Both the position numbers and the translations under genes were made by a program. The notes beneath the pieces were generated by a model. That model was given only the letters and a program-made list of their open reading frames with translations. It was not told the DNA's origin and did no database searches. Shown here piece after piece: positions 7,014 through 16,492 of a stretch of DNA of 48,211 bases. The DNA is from an uncultured Massilia sp. (GTDB lineage Bacteria > Pseudomonadota > Gammaproteobacteria > Burkholderiales > Burkholderiaceae_D): assembly GCA_913778765.1 (NCBI GenBank), contig CAJYXO010000124.1, positions 1-48,211 of the forward strand, read 5' to 3'. Position 1 is the first letter of the stretch. Each line of letters starts with the position of its first letter.

Positions 7014-9008
7014 TCAGGCGGACTCTTTGAGTTGCTCGAGGATTGCCGGATTCTCCAGCGTCGACACGTCCTGGGTAATCGTCTCGCCCTTGGCCAGCAC
7101 GCGCAGCAGGCGGCGCATGATCTTGCCGGAGCGGGTCTTGGGCAGGTTGTCGCCGAAGCGGATTTCCTTCGGCTTGGCGATCGGCCCGATCTCCTTGCCG
7201 ACCCAGTTGCGCAGTTCGGCCGCCAGCTTCTTCGCTTCCTCGCCGGTCGGGCGGGCCTGCTTCAGGACCACGAAGGCGCACACGGCTTCGCCGGTGGTCT
7301 CGTCGGGCTTGCCGACCACCGCGGCTTCCGCCACCACCGGGTGCGCCACCAGCGCCGACTCGATCTCCATCGTGCCCATGCGGTGGCCCGAGACGTTCAG
7401 CACGTCGTCGATGCGGCCGGTGATGGTGAAGTAGCCGGTGTCCTTGTTGCGGATCGCGCCGTCGCCGGCCAAGTAGTATTTGCCGCCCAGTTCGTCCGGG
7501 TAGTAGGCGCTGCGGAAGCGGTCCGGGTTGCCCCAGATGGTGCGGATCATCGACGGCCACGGACGCTTGACGACCAGGATGCCGCCCTGCCCGTTCGGCA
7601 CGTCCGCGCCGGCTTCGTCGACGATCGCGGCCATGATGCCCGGCAGCGGCAGCGTGCAGGAGCCCGGCACCATCGGCGTCGCGCCCGGCAGCGGGGTGAT
7701 CATGTGGCCGCCGGTCTCGGTCTGCCAGAAGGTGTCGACGATCGGGCAGCGCTCGTTGCCGACGTTCCTGTAGTACCACATCCAGGCTTCAGGATTGATC
7801 GGCTCGCCCACGGTGCCCAGAAGGCGCAGGCTGGACAAATCGAAGCTCTTCGGATGCACGGCTTCGTCGGCGTTCGACGCTTTGATGAGCGAACGGATCG
7901 CGGTCGGCGCGGTGTAGAAGATCGAGACCTTGTGCTTGGCGACGGTTTCCCAGAAGCGGCCGGCGTGCGGGAAGGTCGGCACGCCTTCGAAGATGACCTG
8001 GGTGGCGCCGACAGCTAGCGGGCCGTAGCAGATGTAGGTGTGGCCGGTGACCCAGCCGATGTCGGCGGTGCACCAGTAGACGTCGGACGGCTTGATGTCG
8101 AAGGTCCACTTCATCGTCAGCGCGGCCCACAGCAGGTAGCCGCCGGTGCTGTGCTGGACGCCCTTCGGCGTGCCGGTCGAGCCCGAGGTGTAGAGGATGA
8201 ACAGCGGGTGTTCCGCATCGACCCATTCCGGCTCGCACTGCGCCGGCTGGCCGTCGACCAGATCGTGCAGCCAGGTGTCGCGGCCTTCCTGGAAGTTGAT
8301 GTTGCCGCCGGTGCGCTTGTAGACGATGACGTTCTTGATCGTGTCGCAGCCACCCATCGCCAGCGCTTCGTCGACGATGGCTTTCAGCGGCAGCGATTTA
8401 CCGCCGCGCAGCTGCTCGTCGGCGGTGATGATGGCCACCGCGCCGGCGTCGATGATGCGCTCCTGCAGCGACTTCGCCGAGAATCCGCCGAACACCACCG
8501 AGTGGGTCGCGCCGATGCGCGCGCAGGCCTGCATCGCGGCCACGCCTTCGATCGACATCGACATGTAGATGATGACGCGGTCGCCCTTCTTGATGCCGCG
8601 GGCTTTCAGGCCGTTGGCGAATTTGCAGACGCGCTCATGCAGTTCGCGGTAGGTGGCGCGGGTCACCTGGCCGTCGTCGGCCTCGAAGATGATCGCGGTC
8701 TTGTCCACGTTGCCGTTTTCGAGGTTACGGTCGAGGCAGTTGTACGAAGCGTTCAGCTGGCCGTCCGCGAACCACTTGTAGAACGGCGCGTTCGATTCGT
8801 CGAGGGTCTGGGTGAACGGCTTGTGCCAGTCGATGTTTTCGCGAGCGAGGCGCGCCCAGAATCCTTCGTAGTCGCTGGCGGCTTCGTCGCACAGCTTGCG
8901 GTAGGCATCCATGCCGGAGATGCTTGCGTTGGCGGCGAAGTCGGCGGGCGGGTTGAACACGCGGTGTTCTTGCAGGCCCTGCTGCTGGTTGGTCTCAGTC
9001 TCAGCCAT
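7014..9008 (-). CDS. acs: Acetyl-CoA synthetase (AMP-forming)
   Basis: The 664-aa product activates acetate to acetyl-CoA via acetyl-AMP in the cytoplasm, feeding the TCA and glyoxylate routes. It has the family length, the phosphate-binding loop [12 protein letters not shown], and the adenylate motif [11 protein letters not shown]. The C-terminal [11 protein letters not shown] contains the catalytic, typically acetylation-controlled lysine. The start at 9008 (MAETETNQ) is preferred because a ggag box lies 6 bases upstream; two in-frame ATGs upstream would add 4 or 12 residues. The gene is single, divergent from the UPF0114 gene, with its promoter in 9009-9150. Confidence 0.97.
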   Translation of the reverse strand: MAETETNQQQGLQEHRVFNPPADFAANASISGMDAYRKLCDEAASDYEGFWARLARENIDWHKPFTQTLDESNAPFYKWFADGQLNASYNCLDRNLENGNVDKTAIIFEADDGQVTRATYRELHERVCKFANGLKARGIKKGDRVIIYMSMSIEGVAAMQACARIGATHSVVFGGFSAKSLQERIIDAGAVAIITADEQLRGGKSLPLKAIVDEALAMGGCDTIKNVIVYKRTGGNINFQEGRDTWLHDLVDGQPAQCEPEWVDAEHPLFILYTSGSTGTPKGVQHSTGGYLLWAALTMKWTFDIKPSDVYWCTADIGWVTGHTYICYGPLAVGATQVIFEGVPTFPHAGRFWETVAKHKVSIFYTAPTAIRSLIKASNADEAVHPKSFDLSSLRLLGTVGEPINPEAWMWYYRNVGNERCPIVDTFWQTETGGHMITPLPGATPMVPGSCTLPLPGIMAAIVDEAGADVPNGQGGILVVKRPWPSMIRTIWGNPDRFRSAYYPDELGGKYYLAGDGAIRNKDTGYFTITGRIDDVLNVSGHRMGTMEIESALVAHPVVAEAAVVGKPDETTGEAVCAFVVLKQARPTGEEAKKLAAELRNWVGKEIGPIAKPKEIRFGDNLPKTRSGKIMRRLLRVLAKGETITQDVSTLENPAILEQLKESA

Positions 9009-9189
9009 ACTAGTCTCCATAGTAGTAGTTTTGCCGCATACCATAATAGGGCTCGCTTACTGAGCCCTTACAGGCATCCCGAGGTCATTCTACCAACTTT
9101 GCGGAACAACGAAGCCGAGCCGGCCATTCGTTCCAGGTGTAGAATGTCGAGCTGTCTTGACCTCCGCCGTGTACCGGCCTTCAACGCAG

Positions 9190-9798
9190 ATGCCTGATTC
9201 GCAATCCCCTTCCGCAGAACGAAAACGCAGCCCCATCGCCAGCTTCATGTTCGCCAGCCGCTGGCTGCAGCTGCCGCTTTACCTCGGCCTGATCCTGGCG
9301 CAGTGCGTTTACGTGTTCCATTTCTGGGTCGAACTGAAGGACCTGGTGTTCGCCGCGATGGGCAACGAAGCCGCCCTGCAGCACATCTTCCAGGCCGTCG
9401 CCGTGCCGGGCGCCCCGCTGCCGACCAAGCTGAACGAAACCACCATCATGCTGGTCGTGCTGGGCCTGATCGACGTGGTGATGATCTCGAACCTGCTGAT
9501 CATGGTGATCGTCGGCGGCTACGAGACCTTCGTCTCGCGCATGTATCTCGAAGACCATCCGGACCAGCCGGAATGGCTGTCGCATGTGAATGCCTCGGTC
9601 CTGAAGACCAAGCTGGCGATGGCGATCATCGGCATCTCCTCGATCCACCTGCTGAAGACCTTCATCAACGCGCAGGTTTACGATTCCAAGACGCTGATCG
9701 CACAAACCGGCATCCACGCCGTATTCCTGCTGTCGGCCATGGCGATTGCCTACACCGACCGCATCATGTCCAACACCGCAAGCACCACCAAACACTAA
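9190..9798 (+). CDS. UPF0114 (YqhA-like) inner-membrane protein
   Basis: This 202-aa protein has an N-terminal helix after ASRWLQLPLYLGLILAQ, a second hydrophobic helix (MLVVLGLIDVVMISNLLIMV), and two more towards the C-terminus (LAMAIIGISSIHLL, VFLLSAMAIAYTD). The sequence GGYETFVSR after helix 2 is typical of the UPF0114 family. The function of the family is not established. It lies 16 bases upstream of the fumarase gene on the same strand, so the two are probably cotranscribed. The start at 9190 (MPDSQSPSAERK) is chosen by family fit; the ribosome site is weak. Confidence 0.85.
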   Translation: MPDSQSPSAERKRSPIASFMFASRWLQLPLYLGLILAQCVYVFHFWVELKDLVFAAMGNEAALQHIFQAVAVPGAPLPTKLNETTIMLVVLGLIDVVMISNLLIMVIVGGYETFVSRMYLEDHPDQPEWLSHVNASVLKTKLAMAIIGISSIHLLKTFINAQVYDSKTLIAQTGIHAVFLLSAMAIAYTDRIMSNTASTTKH

Positions 9799-9814
9799 CC
9801 TGAACGAGAACGAA

Positions 9815-11350
9815 ATGACTGTCATCAAACAGGACGACCTGATCGAATCCGTCGCCGCCGCGCTGCAGTACATCAGCTACTACCACCCGGCCGACTACAT
9901 CCAGCACCTGGCGCGCGCCTACGAATCCGAGCAGAGCCCGGCCGCCAAGGATGCCATCGCCCAGATCCTGACCAACTCGAAGATGTGCGCCGAAGGCAAG
10001 CGCCCGATCTGCCAGGACACCGGCATCGTCAACGTGTTCCTGAAGATCGGCATGAACGTGCGCTTCGAAGGCTTCGGCAGCGGCTCGATCACGGACGCCG
10101 TCAACGAAGGCGTGCGCCGCGCGTACAACTTCCCGGACAACAAGCTGCGCGCCTCGATCGTCGCCGACCCGCATTTCGAGCGCAAGAACACCAAGGACAA
10201 CACCCCGGCCGTCGTGCACATGGAGCTGGTGCCGGGCGATACCGTCGACGTGATGGTCGCTGCGAAAGGCGGCGGCTCGGAGAACAAGACCAAGTTCGTG
10301 ATGCTGAATCCGTCCGACTCGCTGGTCGACTGGGTCCTCAAGACTGTCCCGTTGATGGGCGCCGGCTGGTGCCCGCCGGGCATGCTGGGCATCGGCATCG
10401 GCGGCTCGGCCGAGAAGGCGATGCTGATGGCGAAAGAGTCGCTGATGGAAGACATCGACATGTACGAACTGAAGCAGCGCGGCCCGCAGAACAAGCTGGA
10501 AGAGCTGCGTATCGAACTGTGCGACAAGATCAACGCGCTGGGCATCGGCGCCCAGGGCCTGGGCGGCCTGACCACCGTGCTGGACGTGAAGATCAACATG
10601 TACCCGACCCACGCGGCCAGCAAGCCGGTGGCGATGATCCCGAACTGCGCCGCCACCCGCCACGCCCACTTCGTGCTGGACGGCTCCGGCCCGTCGTACA
10701 TCGAACCGCCGGCGCTGTCGACCTGGCCGGACGTGCAGTGGACCCCGGACACCCAGAAGTCGAAGAGCGTGAACCTGGACACCTTGACCCGCGAAGAAGT
10801 CGCATCCTGGCAGCCGGGCCAGACCCTGCTCCTGAACGGCAAGATGCTGACCGGCCGCGACGCCGCCCACAAGCGCATCCAGGACATGCTGGCCAAGGGC
10901 GAGAAGCTGCCGGTCGACTTCACCAACCGCGTGATCTACTACGTCGGCCCGGTCGATCCGGTCGGCGAGGAAGTCGTCGGCCCGGCAGGCCCGACCACCG
11001 CGACCCGCATGGACAAGTTCACCGACATGATGCTCGAACAGACCGGCCTGATCGCGATGATCGGCAAGGCCGAGCGCGGGCCGGCAGCGATCGAATCGAT
11101 CAAGAACCACAAGTCGGCCTACCTGATGGCGGTGGGCGGCTCGGCCTATCTCGTCTCCAAGGCGATCAAGTCGGCCAAGGTGCTGGGCTTCGAAGACCTG
11201 GGCATGGAAGCGATCTACGAGTTCGAGGTGAAGGACATGCCGGTGACCGTGGCCGTCGATTCGACCGGTACGTCGGTGCACACGACCGGTCCGAAGGAAT
11301 GGTCGGCGAAGATCGAGTCGCTGAAGGGCATTCCGGTCACGACCGCGTAA
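9815..11350 (+). CDS. fumA: Class I fumarate hydratase (4Fe-4S)
   Basis: The 511-aa protein is an iron-sulfur class I fumarase, interconverting fumarate and malate in the TCA cycle. The cluster cysteines are visible in RPICQDTGIVNVF (C66), AGWCPPGMLGIGIGG and IPNCAATRHAHF. The C-terminal domain carries the YYVGPVDPVGEEVVGPAGPTT and MIGKAERGP segments typical of the beta-type domain. Length matches the single-chain class I enzymes. The start at 9815 (MTVIKQDD) follows a gaacgaga box. It follows the UPF0114 gene closely and is followed by a hairpin at 11358-11396. A class I enzyme is oxygen-sensitive; no class II fumC is in the window. Confidence 0.95.
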   Translation: MTVIKQDDLIESVAAALQYISYYHPADYIQHLARAYESEQSPAAKDAIAQILTNSKMCAEGKRPICQDTGIVNVFLKIGMNVRFEGFGSGSITDAVNEGVRRAYNFPDNKLRASIVADPHFERKNTKDNTPAVVHMELVPGDTVDVMVAAKGGGSENKTKFVMLNPSDSLVDWVLKTVPLMGAGWCPPGMLGIGIGGSAEKAMLMAKESLMEDIDMYELKQRGPQNKLEELRIELCDKINALGIGAQGLGGLTTVLDVKINMYPTHAASKPVAMIPNCAATRHAHFVLDGSGPSYIEPPALSTWPDVQWTPDTQKSKSVNLDTLTREEVASWQPGQTLLLNGKMLTGRDAAHKRIQDMLAKGEKLPVDFTNRVIYYVGPVDPVGEEVVGPAGPTTATRMDKFTDMMLEQTGLIAMIGKAERGPAAIESIKNHKSAYLMAVGGSAYLVSKAIKSAKVLGFEDLGMEAIYEFEVKDMPVTVAVDSTGTSVHTTGPKEWSAKIESLKGIPVTTA

Positions 11351-11357
11351 TCCTGAC

Positions 11358-11396
11358 GGGGGACGGCGTTCGAACACCTTCGCACGTCGTCCCCGC
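11358..11396 (+). terminator. Hairpin after the fumarase gene, REP-like
   Basis: The arms ggggacggcg and cgtcgtcccc flank a loop of about 16 bases, directly after the fumarase stop. There is no T run. Its right half, read in reverse (cttggcggggacgacg), resembles the REP-like palindromes elsewhere in the window, so it may be a diverged REP copy used as a transcription end. Confidence 0.5.
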
Positions 11397-11445
11397 CAAG
11401 TTGCAAGCATTCCGCAACGCCCGCCGTCAGGTTAGTATTCCCCCC

Positions 11446-12309
11446 ATGAGCACTTCCCTCCTCTCCAACGACGCACCGGTCGGCATCTTCGATTCCGGCG
11501 TCGGTGGACTCTCCATCCTGCGCCACATCCGCGCCCAGCTCCCGCACGAACACCTGGTCTACGTGGCCGATTCCGGCTTCGCGCCCTACGGCGACAAGCC
11601 CGAGGACGTGGTCGCCGAGCGCTCGCTGGCGATCGCGCGCTTCCTGGTCGCGAAAGGCGCCAAGGCGCTGGTCGTGGCCTGCAACACAGCCACCGTGTCG
11701 GCCGTGCGGCTGATGCGCACGCGGTTTCCCGCGCTGGCCATCGTCGGCGTCGAACCGGGCCTGAAGCCGGCCGCCGCGGCGAGCCGCAACGGCAAGGTCG
11801 GCGTGCTGGCCACCGAACGGACCCTGGCCGGCGCCAAGTTCCTCAAGCTGCGCGACGAGATCGCGCAGGCCAGCGGCGCGCACTTCCTGCTGCAGCCTTG
11901 CCAGGGCCTGGCCGACCAGATCGAATTCGGCGAGCTCGATTCCTCGGCGACCGTCGGCATGCTGAAGCGCTACATCGCGCCGCTGCTGGCGCAGGGCGCC
12001 GATACGCTGGTGCTGGGTTGCACCCATTATCCGCTGGTGCAGGCTTCGATCGAGCAGGTGATCGCCGCTTGCGGTGTTCGCGACGTGGCGTTGATCGACA
12101 CCGGCGAGGCCGTCGCCCGCCAGCTGGGCCGCCTGCTCGAAGCCGGCGGCCTGCTGCGTGCCTTTGACCCGGCGTTGCCGGCGCGCGTGGAAGGCTGGAC
12201 CAGCGCCAGCGCCACGGCGCTGTCGGCCGCGTTCAACAGCCTGGTCGGCATCGATCCGCCGGTCGAGGAGACCGACTTTGCCGGCTTCTACACTGCTGGG
12301 CACATTTAG
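11446..12309 (+). CDS. murI: Glutamate racemase
   Basis: The 287-aa enzyme makes D-glutamate for peptidoglycan. The N-terminal GIFDSGVGGLSIL is diagnostic. The two catalytic cysteines are in VVACNTAT and LGCTHYPL, the acid/base pair that works from opposite faces of the substrate. Length and order fit the family. The start at 11446 (MSTSLLSND) is the first ATG before the conserved region; no strong ribosome site is visible. It is followed by a sigma-70 promoter and tRNA-His. Confidence 0.97.
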   Translation: MSTSLLSNDAPVGIFDSGVGGLSILRHIRAQLPHEHLVYVADSGFAPYGDKPEDVVAERSLAIARFLVAKGAKALVVACNTATVSAVRLMRTRFPALAIVGVEPGLKPAAAASRNGKVGVLATERTLAGAKFLKLRDEIAQASGAHFLLQPCQGLADQIEFGELDSSATVGMLKRYIAPLLAQGADTLVLGCTHYPLVQASIEQVIAACGVRDVALIDTGEAVARQLGRLLEAGGLLRAFDPALPARVEGWTSASATALSAAFNSLVGIDPPVEETDFAGFYTAGHI

Positions 12310-12311
12310 AT

Positions 12312-12340
12312 TTGCCAGATGGGGAAGTCGCCGCTATAAT
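12312..12340 (+). promoter_or_regulatory. Sigma-70 promoter of tRNA-His
   Basis: TTGCCA (12312-12317) and a perfect TATAAT (12335-12340) are separated by 17 bases. They begin just after the murI stop and lie about 43 bases before the tRNA. Confidence 0.75.
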
Positions 12341-12382
12341 CTCGTTCTGTCTCGGCAACAACGAGACAGCAAGTAAGACAGT

Positions 12383-12459
12383 GGTGGCTGTAGCTCAGTT
12401 GGTAGAGTCCAGGATTGTGATTCCTGTTGTCGTGGGTTCGAGTCCCATCAGCCACCCCA
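12383..12459 (+). tRNA. tRNA-His (anticodon GTG), CCA encoded
   Basis: The sequence folds as a tRNA with the extra G at position -1 paired to the discriminator C, characteristic of tRNA-His. The anticodon loop ttGTGat gives GTG, the D arm is gctcagttggtagagt, and the T arm has gggttcgagtccc. CCA is encoded at 12457-12459. It closely resembles the E. coli tRNA-His. Confidence 0.97.
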
Positions 12460-12475
12460 AAAAATGCAGATGAGA

Positions 12476-12499
12476 AGCCACCCTAGCGGTGGCTTTTTT
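12476..12499 (+). terminator. Rho-independent terminator after tRNA-His
   Basis: The perfect hairpin agccacc-ctagc-ggtggct is followed by six Ts. It lies 17 bases after the tRNA. Confidence 0.85.
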
Positions 12500-12544
12500 G
12501 TTGCCCGAACTGCTTCCGCGCCTGCATGATGCTAACATTGCCGC

Positions 12545-13174
12545 ATGGCTAAACAGACATCCCTGAAGCAGCTCTTCACCGATCCTCTTCAGTTTGCGTT
12601 CACGATTGCCGGTTTCCTGATCGGCGCGCTGGTGTTTTATGGAGTCAAGCACCACTTCAGTTCGGAACAGTGGGCGACCTGGGTCCAGGCCATCGGTTCG
12701 ATGTCGGCAATCTGGGTTTCGTTGGCACTGGTGCTGCATCAGATCAATCACCAGCACCGGGCGGAAAAGTCCCGCGAGGCAAAAAACGATTTCCGTATCG
12801 CCTGCTTTGCAGAATCGGTGATCCGCGAAGCGCTTGACGCGGTCCGTGCTGTTAAACAGGCGCAAGACGCGTGGCAGGATAGCGACCAGGAATACGTATT
12901 TCATGAGAAATCGAGAATCCATGCCGCGCAAATGATGACCCGAACCTTGGCTGCGGAACCCTTGTTTGCCGAGCTGATCAAGCCGGTCATCGAAATGCAT
13001 GCCCTTCTCGTATCGGTCGAATCCATGAGCCAGCAACTTGCCGGCACTGGCTCGCCTCGAAACGACCACGGGCTGGCGCCGTTCTGGACGCAAGCAAACC
13101 ACCGAATGAGCGCCATTGCAGGAGCAACGGAAGCGGCAATCGAGGTCACGCGCCGTTCGCTGCCGGCGGATTGA
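12545..13174 (+). CDS. Hypothetical two-TM membrane protein
   Basis: I do not recognise a family. The 209-aa product has two hydrophobic segments near the N-terminus (FAFTIAGFLIGALVFYGV and IGSMSAIWVSLALVLHQI), separated by a short loop. A long polar, helix-rich cytoplasmic domain of about 140 residues follows. The layout resembles small bacterial membrane proteins with a cytoplasmic tail of unknown role. No ribosome site is obvious before the ATG. It stands alone between tRNA-His and a convergent secreted-protein gene, and its GC content is slightly lower than its neighbours, which might mark it as acquired. Confidence 0.65.
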   Translation: MAKQTSLKQLFTDPLQFAFTIAGFLIGALVFYGVKHHFSSEQWATWVQAIGSMSAIWVSLALVLHQINHQHRAEKSREAKNDFRIACFAESVIREALDAVRAVKQAQDAWQDSDQEYVFHEKSRIHAAQMMTRTLAAEPLFAELIKPVIEMHALLVSVESMSQQLAGTGSPRNDHGLAPFWTQANHRMSAIAGATEAAIEVTRRSLPAD

Positions 13175-13182
13175 CGTTTCCA

Positions 13183-13593
13183 TTACCTGCACTGAAACTC
13201 CAGCGACCCCGCCATCAAGGCGTCCCCCCGCACCCGTCGCCTGGCCAGACACCTCGACGTCGTGCGCGCATCGAAACGAATGAAGCGCCCGGTTCCCGTG
13301 TAGCTGCAATAAACCTGCCGAATCATGGACCGCGGCCCGGCCTTCATGTTCCAGGACTGGTACAAGGTACCGCCCATCTGCCACTCCTTCTCCGGCAGGC
13401 CCTCGGCCAGCGCCCGTTCGTCCGGCCGCGTGCCAGGCAGGTAGGCAAGAACGCGCACGCTGTCCAGCCTGGACCTGGGCGCTTTCCAGTCAGCCGGCGC
13501 GCTGATGGGGCATTCCAGCACGGCAGCCTGCGCCACGAACGAAGAGAGCAGAAGCGCAGCCAGCGCGCCTTTAGTGCCAAAAAGAAAATACAT
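13183..13593 (-). CDS. Secreted small protein, STY0301-like
   Basis: This 136-aa protein has an N-terminal signal peptide (GALAALLLSSFVAQA), then a mature part beginning VLECPISAPADW. Four cysteines (ECPI, VYCSY, SRCLA, FQCR) probably form two disulfides in the periplasm. The pattern CPxxx...Y-PG...W...YCxY...C resembles STY0301-family hypothetical proteins; this match is from memory and tentative. It overlaps no neighbour and ends 8 bases from the convergent hypothetical membrane protein. The start could also be slightly internal, since no clear ribosome site precedes the ATG. Confidence 0.6.
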   Translation of the reverse strand: MYFLFGTKGALAALLLSSFVAQAAVLECPISAPADWKAPRSRLDSVRVLAYLPGTRPDERALAEGLPEKEWQMGGTLYQSWNMKAGPRSMIRQVYCSYTGTGRFIRFDARTTSRCLARRRVRGDALMAGSLEFQCR

Positions 13594-13683
13594 GGTGCAG
13601 TTCCGACAATGGGCGGACGTCCCATGCTAGGCAGGTGGCATATCGCTGACTTGCGCATCCTCACGAACTGCACTGCCAAAAAC

Positions 13684-13708
13684 AAAAAGCCAGTCACTCG
13701 GACTGGCT
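13684..13708 (-). terminator. Rho-independent terminator of the YXWGXW protein gene
   Basis: The perfect hairpin agccagtc-actcg-gactggct is followed on the minus strand by a T-rich run. It lies about 30 bases after the stop of the gene at 13739-14110. Confidence 0.8.
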
Positions 13709-13738
13709 TCTTGCGTTAACCGCGGTACAGCGGGCGGC

Positions 13739-14110
13739 TTACGAACGATTTGGATTGTTCGGACGGGCATCGGCACGATTCGGCACGCCGTCGCCGTCGC
13801 GGTCGCCGCGATGCCAACCGCCGCGCACCAGGGTCCAGCCTCTGTCGCCCTGGCGCCATTCCGGACGCTGGTAGACATAGCCCTTGCGGACTTTCTCGTA
13901 ATGACCCTTGACCCACACATAGCGATGGCCGTTCCAGTTCCAGTAGCCCGGCGCCCATTCATAGCCCCGGCGGGCGTGAACGACTTCGTGGCGCGGAGCC
14001 GGCGGCGCGGTGCGCACAACCACGACGTCACCTTTCGCGAAGGCCTGCGCCGGTACGAAGGCGGCGGTGCTGATCAGGGCGGCGGCGGCGGCACAGAGGA
14101 TGCGTTTCAT
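13739..14110 (-). CDS. YXWGXW-repeat periplasmic protein
   Basis: This 123-aa secreted protein begins with a signal peptide ([25 protein letters not shown]). Imperfect W-x-x-G-x-W units follow: [34 protein letters not shown] and [11 protein letters not shown]. The C-terminal [12 protein letters not shown] resembles a calcium-binding dentilisin-like loop. The repeat pattern defines the YXWGXW family, common in Burkholderiales, whose function is unknown. A strong aaaggag box lies before the ATG. The gene is single, with its own terminator. Confidence 0.85.
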   Translation of the reverse strand: MKRILCAAAAALISTAAFVPAQAFAKGDVVVVRTAPPAPRHEVVHARRGYEWAPGYWNWNGHRYVWVKGHYEKVRKGYVYQRPEWRQGDRGWTLVRGGWHRGDRDGDGVPNRADARPNNPNRS

Positions 14111-14235
14111 GGTGCTTCTCCTTTCGATTGGTATGCGTCCACTATAGCGATCCGAACCGTGAAATAGTGATTTTGATGCAAGTGCTTACAGTCGAAACAT
14201 GACGCAACAGAGGTGTAACAGGCGACCGCGTGGCG

Positions 14236-14267
14236 CAAAAAGAAAACCGGCCTCGCGGGCCGGTTTC
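14236..14267 (-). terminator. Rho-independent terminator of the TonB-C protein gene
   Basis: The hairpin aaaccggcc-tcgcg-ggccggttt is followed on the minus strand by a T-rich tract. It lies just beyond the stop of the gene at 14293-14634. Confidence 0.8.
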
Positions 14268-14292
14268 GGTACTGCTGCGGGAATGCCGGAGA

Positions 14293-14634
14293 TTAGTCCA
14301 GCTTCCAGGCGTAGTCGACCTTGGTCCAGGTCTGGGCCGGTGCGCCGTCCTTGGTGCCCGGCTTGAACTTGCATGCCGACAGGCCTTTCAGGGCTGCGCG
14401 ATCCAGGCCCTTGAAGCCGCTCGACTTTTCCAGCTTCGAATCGGCGACGGTGCCGTCGGCGTTGACCTGGAAGGACATCGAGGTGGTGCCCTGCTCTTCA
14501 TTCATCAGCGAGGCTTTCGGGTACTCGACCTTGCACTTCGAAGGATCGAAGCTGGCCGGGACTTCGGCGGCGGCAGCGAAACCGGTCGCGAACAGGCCAG
14601 CGAACAGGACAGCAGCGAATTTCTTGTTGGACAT
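14293..14634 (-). CDS. Secreted TonB C-terminal-domain protein
   Basis: The 113-aa product has a signal peptide (FAAVLFAGLFATGFAAA) and a single TonB C-terminal-like domain. The visible motifs are YPKASLMNEEQG, the central VNADGTVADSKLEKSSGF and a final CKFKPGTKDG. It lacks the N-terminal TM anchor and the proline-rich spacer of true TonB. It cannot by itself transduce energy from ExbBD. Such stand-alone domains are common in Massilia and their role is unclear. Two cysteines (SKCKV, SACKF) may form a disulfide. It is flanked by terminators on both sides, so it is monocistronic. Confidence 0.85.
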   Translation of the reverse strand: MSNKKFAAVLFAGLFATGFAAAAEVPASFDPSKCKVEYPKASLMNEEQGTTSMSFQVNADGTVADSKLEKSSGFKGLDRAALKGLSACKFKPGTKDGAPAQTWTKVDYAWKLD

Positions 14635-14661
14635 TTTAATTTCCCCTTAAAAACAAAGTTT

Positions 14662-14694
14662 TTTTAAAAGGCCGGTGCGCTCCCCGGCCGTTTT
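14662..14694 (-). terminator. Rho-independent terminator of the chemoreceptor gene
   Basis: A hairpin with arms ggccgg and ccggcc, extended by A/T pairs, is followed on the minus strand by T-rich sequence. It lies 17 bases after the chemoreceptor stop. Confidence 0.7.
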
Positions 14695-14710
14695 GACGAG
14701 CCGTCCTGGC

Positions 14711-16492
14711 TCAGAATTCTTCCCAGTCGTCGCTGGCGGCGGCCGCCGCGACTTTCTTCGAGGTCGACGATGCGCTTTCCGATGCCGGCGCTGCCGCTTC
14801 CTCGGCCTTGGCGGCCGGCTTGCGGGCTGCCGGCTTCTTCAGCGGCTGGCGTGCCGGGCGCACCACCACGGCGCGGGTGGCGACGGCGGTCGACATTGCT
14901 GCCGGCGCTGCTTCGGCCGCGGCCTGTTCACCTTCCACCTTGAAGATGCTGACCACGCGCTGCAGTTCGGCAGCCTGATCCTGCAGGCTCTGGAAGGCGG
15001 CGGCGGCCTGCTCGACCAGGGCGGCGTTCTGCTGGGTCATGCCGTCCATCTCGATGATCGACAGGTTGACCTGCTCGATGCCGGCGCTCTGCTCGGCGCT
15101 GGCGTTGGCGATCTCGCTCATGATGTTGGTGACGCGCTTGACGCTGTCCACTACTTCGTCCATGGTCACGCCGGCCTGGCCGACCAGCTTGGAACCACGG
15201 CCGATCTTCTCGACGGAGTCGCCGATCAGGGTCTTGATCTCCTTGGCCGCCGCGGCGGAACGCTGGGCCAGGTTACGCACTTCGGACGCCACGACCGCAA
15301 AGCCGCGGCCCTGTTCGCCGGCACGGGCCGCTTCGACGGCGGCGTTCAGCGCCAGGATGTTGGTCTGGAAGGCGATGCCGTCGATCACGCCGATGATGTC
15401 GGCGATCTTGCTGGCGGAGCTGTTGATCTCGCCCATCGTGCCGACCACTTGCGACACCACTTCACCGCCCTTGCGCGCCACATCCGATGCGGTGGCGGCC
15501 AGCTGGTTGGCTTCACGGGCGTTGTCGGCGTTCTGCTTCACGGTCGAGGTCAGCTCTTCCATGGCCGAAGCGGTCTTCTCCAGCGAGCTGGCCTGCAGTT
15601 CGGTACGCGAGGACAGGTCGATGTTGCCGGCGGCGATTTCACGCGAGGCGGTGGTGATGGTCTGGGTGCCGCGACGGACCTGGCTGACGATGTCGACCAA
15701 GCTGTTGCGCATCTGTTTCATTTCGCTCAGCAGGCTGCCGCGGTCCGACGACTTGGTGTCGATGGCGATCGACAGGTCGCCTTCGGCGATGCTGGTGGCG
15801 ATCTTCGAGGTGTAGCCCGGCTCGCCGCCCAGCTGCTTCAGCAGGCCGCGGGTGATCACGGTAGCGGCTGCCACGCCCATGCCGACAGCCAGGACCAGCA
15901 GGATCAGCATGAAATTACGGGCGCTGGCGAATTGCGCTTCGGCGTCGGCCTGGGTCTGGTTGTTCTGCTTGTCTTCCAGTGCGCCGAGCTGGTCCAGCGC
16001 ATCCAGCCACTTCTTCTGGGCCGGACGGATTTCCTTGACCATCACGCGGGTCGCGTCCATCGCATTGTTGGCCAGATACAGTGCCGATGCCTTGGCGATG
16101 GCCGGCATGGCGACGCCTTCCGCATCCTTGATCTGAGCCAGCAAGGCCTTCTCTTCGTTCGATGCTTCGACCGAGAACTTGTCGGCCAGCTTCTGCTGCA
16201 GGGCGTCGTACTTGCCGGTCTGTTCCTTGAACTTGTTGAGTTCCGGCTCCATGTCGGCCGGGTCCGTCATCAGGGTCAGGGTGCGCAGGGAAGTGACACG
16301 CTCGCTCACGTTGTTGCGCATGTCGACGACCAGGCGGGTGACGACGTTGTTCACGCTGACCACGTGATCCAGGCGATTCTGGATCTGTGCCATGCGGACC
16401 ACGCCGACCACGGTAAGGATGACCATCAGCACGAGCACGAGCGCAAAGCCCAGGCCCAAACGCATGCCGACTTTCATATTGGATAAATTCAT
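14711..16492 (-). CDS. Methyl-accepting chemotaxis protein with CheR-binding tail
   Basis: This 593-aa transmembrane chemoreceptor has TM1 at about 10-32 ([19 protein letters not shown]) and a periplasmic four-helix-bundle domain. TM2 lies near 195-215 ([19 protein letters not shown]), followed by a HAMP-like region. A long cytoplasmic signalling coiled coil carries the hairpin tip [20 protein letters not shown], where CheA and CheW bind. After an alanine-rich linker the protein ends in DWEEF. This matches the xWxxF pentapeptide that tethers the CheR methyltransferase in Tar/Tsr-type receptors. It probably senses a small ligand in the periplasm; the ligand cannot be predicted. The start follows a ggaag box. 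No other chemotaxis genes are nearby. Confidence 0.95.
   Translation of the reverse strand: MNLSNMKVGMRLGLGFALVLVLMVILTVVGVVRMAQIQNRLDHVVSVNNVVTRLVVDMRNNVSERVTSLRTLTLMTDPADMEPELNKFKEQTGKYDALQQKLADKFSVEASNEEKALLAQIKDAEGVAMPAIAKASALYLANNAMDATRVMVKEIRPAQKKWLDALDQLGALEDKQNNQTQADAEAQFASARNFMLILLVLAVGMGVAAATVITRGLLKQLGGEPGYTSKIATSIAEGDLSIAIDTKSSDRGSLLSEMKQMRNSLVDIVSQVRRGTQTITTASREIAAGNIDLSSRTELQASSLEKTASAMEELTSTVKQNADNAREANQLAATASDVARKGGEVVSQVVGTMGEINSSASKIADIIGVIDGIAFQTNILALNAAVEAARAGEQGRGFAVVASEVRNLAQRSAAAAKEIKTLIGDSVEKIGRGSKLVGQAGVTMDEVVDSVKRVTNIMSEIANASAEQSAGIEQVNLSIIEMDGMTQQNAALVEQAAAAFQSLQDQAAELQRVVSIFKVEGEQAAAEAAPAAMSTAVATRAVVVRPARQPLKKPAARKPAAKAEEAAAPASESASSTSKKVAAAAASDDWEEF

Noticed and set aside
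9764..11410. Long minus-strand open frame opposite the fumarase gene
   Set aside because: It is the mirror image of a clearly conserved coding sequence and is rich in R, H, Q and V, typical of a shadow.
14675..16486. Long plus-strand open frame opposite the chemoreceptor
   Set aside because: It has a biased alanine/arginine/histidine composition expected from reading the antisense of a GC-rich gene, no ribosome site and no recognisable domain.
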